DNA of 64,000 nt, from positions 1 through 64,000 of the forward strand of contig CALXHO010000001.1 of assembly GCA_944388125.1 (NCBI GenBank), read 5' to 3'. Under the pieces are notes generated by a model that was not told where the DNA came from, ran no database searches, and saw nothing but the letters and a program-made list of their open reading frames with translations. The translations under genes and the position numbers were made by a program. Of the stretch, positions 61,907 through 64,000 are shown piece after piece (the stretch's first letter is position 1; every line of letters starts with the position of its first letter). This stretch comes from an uncultured Gemmiger sp. Lineage in GTDB: Bacteria; Bacillota; Clostridia; Oscillospirales; Ruminococcaceae.

Positions 61907-62965
61907 TTACTTCTTGCCTGCGGTAGTGGTCTTCTTCTTGCGAGTCACAACAACAACCGCTGCGATGACGACCACAACAACCACGACAATGGCGTAGATC
62001 CAAAGATTGCTGCTGCTTGCAGCTTCTGCGGTATCCTCCGAAGGAGCCGGAGTTGCTTCCACAGTTGCATCATCGGTGGTGGCAGGCGCCTGCTCAGCCG
62101 GCTCAGTCACTGCGACCTCAGTTTCTGCACGGGTCAGAATCATAACCGGGGAGAAAGAGGTCATGGTCAGGGTGACCATGCCGTCACCTGCAACGCAGGG
62201 CAGGACCTCAACGGTCATATCGTCAATCACGGCGTCGGCATTATTTTTCAGTTCTTCCGTCAGGGCCTCCGCATCTGCAACGTCGCCCATAAAGTGCAGT
62301 GCCAGAACATCGCTGTCTGCCGTAATGCCATCCACCTTGACGGAGACTTCCACGCTGCCGCCATCGGCCAGCATCTGCTCCATATCACCGCTGACACTCA
62401 CATCAAACAGGGCTGCAGGTTCGTAATTGTCCATGCTGTCATAATCTGCTGCCTCTGTTGCGCTGATCTGGGCATCCACCTGCGCCAGTTCCTGCTCTGC
62501 TGCGGAGATTTCATCCGCACTGGCACCGTCAGCTTTCAGCTGGTCGACCTTGGCGGAGAGCTCGTCACGCTGTGCATTCAGGCGTTCTACCTTGGCGGTC
62601 TTGTTTGCCGCGATCTGGGTCTCAATTGCAGTGGTCACTTCCGCGGTGTTCGAGAACTTGCCCATCAGTTCGCTGGTAGATTTGGTGGCAGTTGCAGCAG
62701 CGTAAACCAGATTCATTTTGGCATTGCTGGCTGCATCCAGAGAGCTGGTGCCGTCCAGCGTGTTGGCAACGTTTGTCACAATGATGTTGCCGTTATCCGC
62801 TGCGACAGTCGTCTTTTCTCCTGCGGCACTGGTCACGGTCACCTCATTGTTTGCCAGCGTTGCACCGGTCTGTGCCCGGCTGGGATGCCATTCCGCCGCC
62901 AGAGCACTCGTTGCCAGCGCCATCGTCACGGCAAAGGCTGTAAGTACAGAAACTGCTTTTTTCAT
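61907..62965 (-). CDS. Secreted protein with C-terminal membrane anchor, unknown function
   Basis: 352 residues; ATG 62965 follows GGAGGG. Signal peptide (AVSVLTAFAVTMALATSALA, AEW), a helical region with coiled-coil character (VERLNAQRDELSAKVDQLKA, AEQELAQVDAQISATEAADY), a beta-rich segment (VSVKVDGITADSDVLALHFM, GMVTLTMTSFSPVMIL), an acidic Thr/Pro/Glu stalk and a C-terminal helix IYAIVVVVVVVIAAVVVV with a Lys-rich tail. No family recognised. It follows cpsD by 14 bases, so it is cotranscribed with capsule regulation genes. Confidence 0.82.
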   Translation of the reverse strand: MKKAVSVLTAFAVTMALATSALAAEWHPSRAQTGATLANNEVTVTSAAGEKTTVAADNGNIIVTNVANTLDGTSSLDAASNAKMNLVYAAATATKSTSELMGKFSNTAEVTTAIETQIAANKTAKVERLNAQRDELSAKVDQLKADGASADEISAAEQELAQVDAQISATEAADYDSMDNYEPAALFDVSVSGDMEQMLADGGSVEVSVKVDGITADSDVLALHFMGDVADAEALTEELKNNADAVIDDMTVEVLPCVAGDGMVTLTMTSFSPVMILTRAETEVAVTEPAEQAPATTDDATVEATPAPSEDTAEAASSSNLWIYAIVVVVVVVIAAVVVVTRKKKTTTAGKK

Positions 62966-62979
62966 TGAAAATCCCTCCA

Positions 62980-63714
62980 TCACTTTGTTTTGGTAGAATG
63001 CTGGCCATAACCATATCCTTTGCTGTTATAGTAATAGCCTGAGCGATAATACCGATGATAATATACATTCGATTTGCCGCTGATGTCCGCACGGTTGAGA
63101 ACGATCCCCAGAAGGGGCGTCTCGGTACGTTTGAGCAGCTGAACCGAATTATCAACCATTTTGCGCGGAGTCGATCCGCTCCGCACGACCAATACAGTGC
63201 CGTCGCAGTGTGTCGCGATGTTCAGTGCATCTGCCACACTTCCGATCGGCGGTGTGTCGATCAGGATATAACCAAACATCTTTCGGCAGGTTCCAATCAT
63301 TTTGGCAAAGCGAGGTCCCTCAAGAAGAATTGTCGGGTTCGCAATGGCAGAAGCCACCGGCAGAATGTAGCCATTGGGGATGTTGGTCTGATAAAGAACC
63401 TCTTCCAGCTCCGCCCGGCCGGCCAGATAATGGGCACTGCCCATCAGTTTTTCCGTACTGCTGATGCCATACTTGCTGCGGAGCTCTGAATTGCGCAAAT
63501 CGCAGTCGATCAGCAGCGTGGGTGTTCCCACCTCCGCGATCTGTTTCCAGAGCTGCATGGCCACAAAGCTTTTGCCTTCGTTGGGAACGCTGCTGGTCAC
63601 CATGACCGTCTTGACCTGGTCTCCGCAGAAACCAAGATTCACGCGGAGTTGATTGAGCGCTTCCGACATATCAAAGGGGAGTTCAGGCATATTGCGGATC
63701 TGTAATTCTTTCAT
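62980..63714 (-). CDS. cpsD: CpsD/CapB-type bacterial tyrosine kinase
   Basis: 244 residues. Walker A SSVPNEGKS, Walker A' LLIDCDLRNSELR and Walker B YILIDTPPIGSVAD mark a BY-kinase. The C-terminal tyrosine cluster (YYHRYYRSGYYY then YGYGQ) is the autophosphorylation tail. It works with the membrane activator CpsC, whose gene overlaps it by four bases, to control polysaccharide chain length and export. Confidence 0.93.
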   Translation of the reverse strand: MKELQIRNMPELPFDMSEALNQLRVNLGFCGDQVKTVMVTSSVPNEGKSFVAMQLWKQIAEVGTPTLLIDCDLRNSELRSKYGISSTEKLMGSAHYLAGRAELEEVLYQTNIPNGYILPVASAIANPTILLEGPRFAKMIGTCRKMFGYILIDTPPIGSVADALNIATHCDGTVLVVRSGSTPRKMVDNSVQLLKRTETPLLGIVLNRADISGKSNVYYHRYYRSGYYYNSKGYGYGQHSTKTK

Positions 63715-64000
63715 TTGGCATCCCCCTTTTTACGTTTGCTTTTTTTCTTTTCCCGTTTCCGCCCGGCGCTGTTAAAACCTCCCAGATCTCCTTCGGGAAT
63801 GGTAGCCAGCGGCTGGACGCCAAAGTACTTGGCGATATCATCCGGCGTAACGAAGGTGTCATTCATCAGGAAGCGTACCAGCAGAACCGCACAGCAAAGG
63901 ACTGCACCGGCCAGACCTCCCAGCATGGTATTTTTCGAGTAGCTGGGGCTGGACTTGCTTGCAGGTGCGACCGCACTCTCGACGAGGTTCGGTGCGTCTG
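63711..64000 (-). CDS. CpsC/Wzz-type chain-length determinant, C-terminal part (start outside window)
   Basis: The 96 codons present contain the second membrane helix (MLGGLAGAVLCCAVLLVRFL) preceded by the Pro/Ser-containing stretch APASKSSPSYSKNT typical of Wzz proteins, and a cytosolic tail (FGVQPLATIPEGDLGG) with a Lys-rich end. The tail is where CpsC activates CpsD. The N-terminal helix and periplasm-equivalent part lie beyond the window. Confidence 0.85.
   Translation of the reverse strand, partial: DAPNLVESAVAPASKSSPSYSKNTMLGGLAGAVLCCAVLLVRFLMNDTFVTPDDIAKYFGVQPLATIPEGDLGGFNSAGRKREKKKSKRKKGDAK

Overview
This 64 kb window is high-GC, gene-dense, with strong Shine-Dalgarno sites, long directons and Firmicutes-type two-component systems, lantibiotic-type ABC transporters, CpsC/CpsD capsule genes and large Ig-like or right-handed-helix surface proteins. 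Together these suggest a gut clostridial member of the Oscillospiraceae/Ruminococcaceae (Faecalibacterium, Gemmiger or Subdoligranulum-like). The genus is an inference. I saw no rRNA, tRNA, CRISPR array, IS element or prophage.

Layout. 1-8.6 kb: metabolic genes (a CoA-disulfide-reductase/rhodanese-type flavoprotein cut by the window edge, glycogen synthase with a Lys/Ala/Pro-rich tail, a cytosolic GH3 glucosidase, a DUF1643 protein, SfsA). 8.7-14.6 kb: a compact hypB / Fe-S flavoprotein / hypA / DUF5692 operon with a divergent GntR regulator and no hydrogenase in view. 14.7-26.4 kb: accessory region with an ArsR regulator, aminotransferase, MATE pump, flavin reductase, a radical SAM pair, a Zn/Cd-type P-type ATPase with its HMA protein, an XRE regulator, two HxlR regulators and three decaying genes. 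Four promoters here share the same operator-over-minus-35 layout and look like one HxlR regulon. 26.6-34.2 kb: two LytTR/GHKL two-component systems flanking a large domain-swapped GH3 enzyme. 34.2-40.8 kb: a WYL regulator, a helicase-nuclease fusion and a large protein of unknown fold, which I consider a candidate undescribed defence system. 41-48.4 kb: SDR, phosphodiesterase, sugar nucleotidyltransferase, then a LanFEG-like exporter with its own OmpR-type two-component system. 48.6-64 kb: cell-surface and polysaccharide region containing a membrane/GT26 fusion, a giant adhesin with a transglutaminase-like domain split by two C6-tract frameshifts, a GLUG-repeat protein with an in-frame amber codon, a frameshifted anchored protein, another secreted protein, CpsD and CpsC/Wzz.

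The most interesting items are the WYL/helicase-nuclease locus with its perfect upstream palindrome, the four-promoter HxlR regulon, the hydrogenase-less hypAB operon, and the cluster of disrupted surface genes from 50 to 61.6 kb, which sits in a window where almost all other genes are intact.
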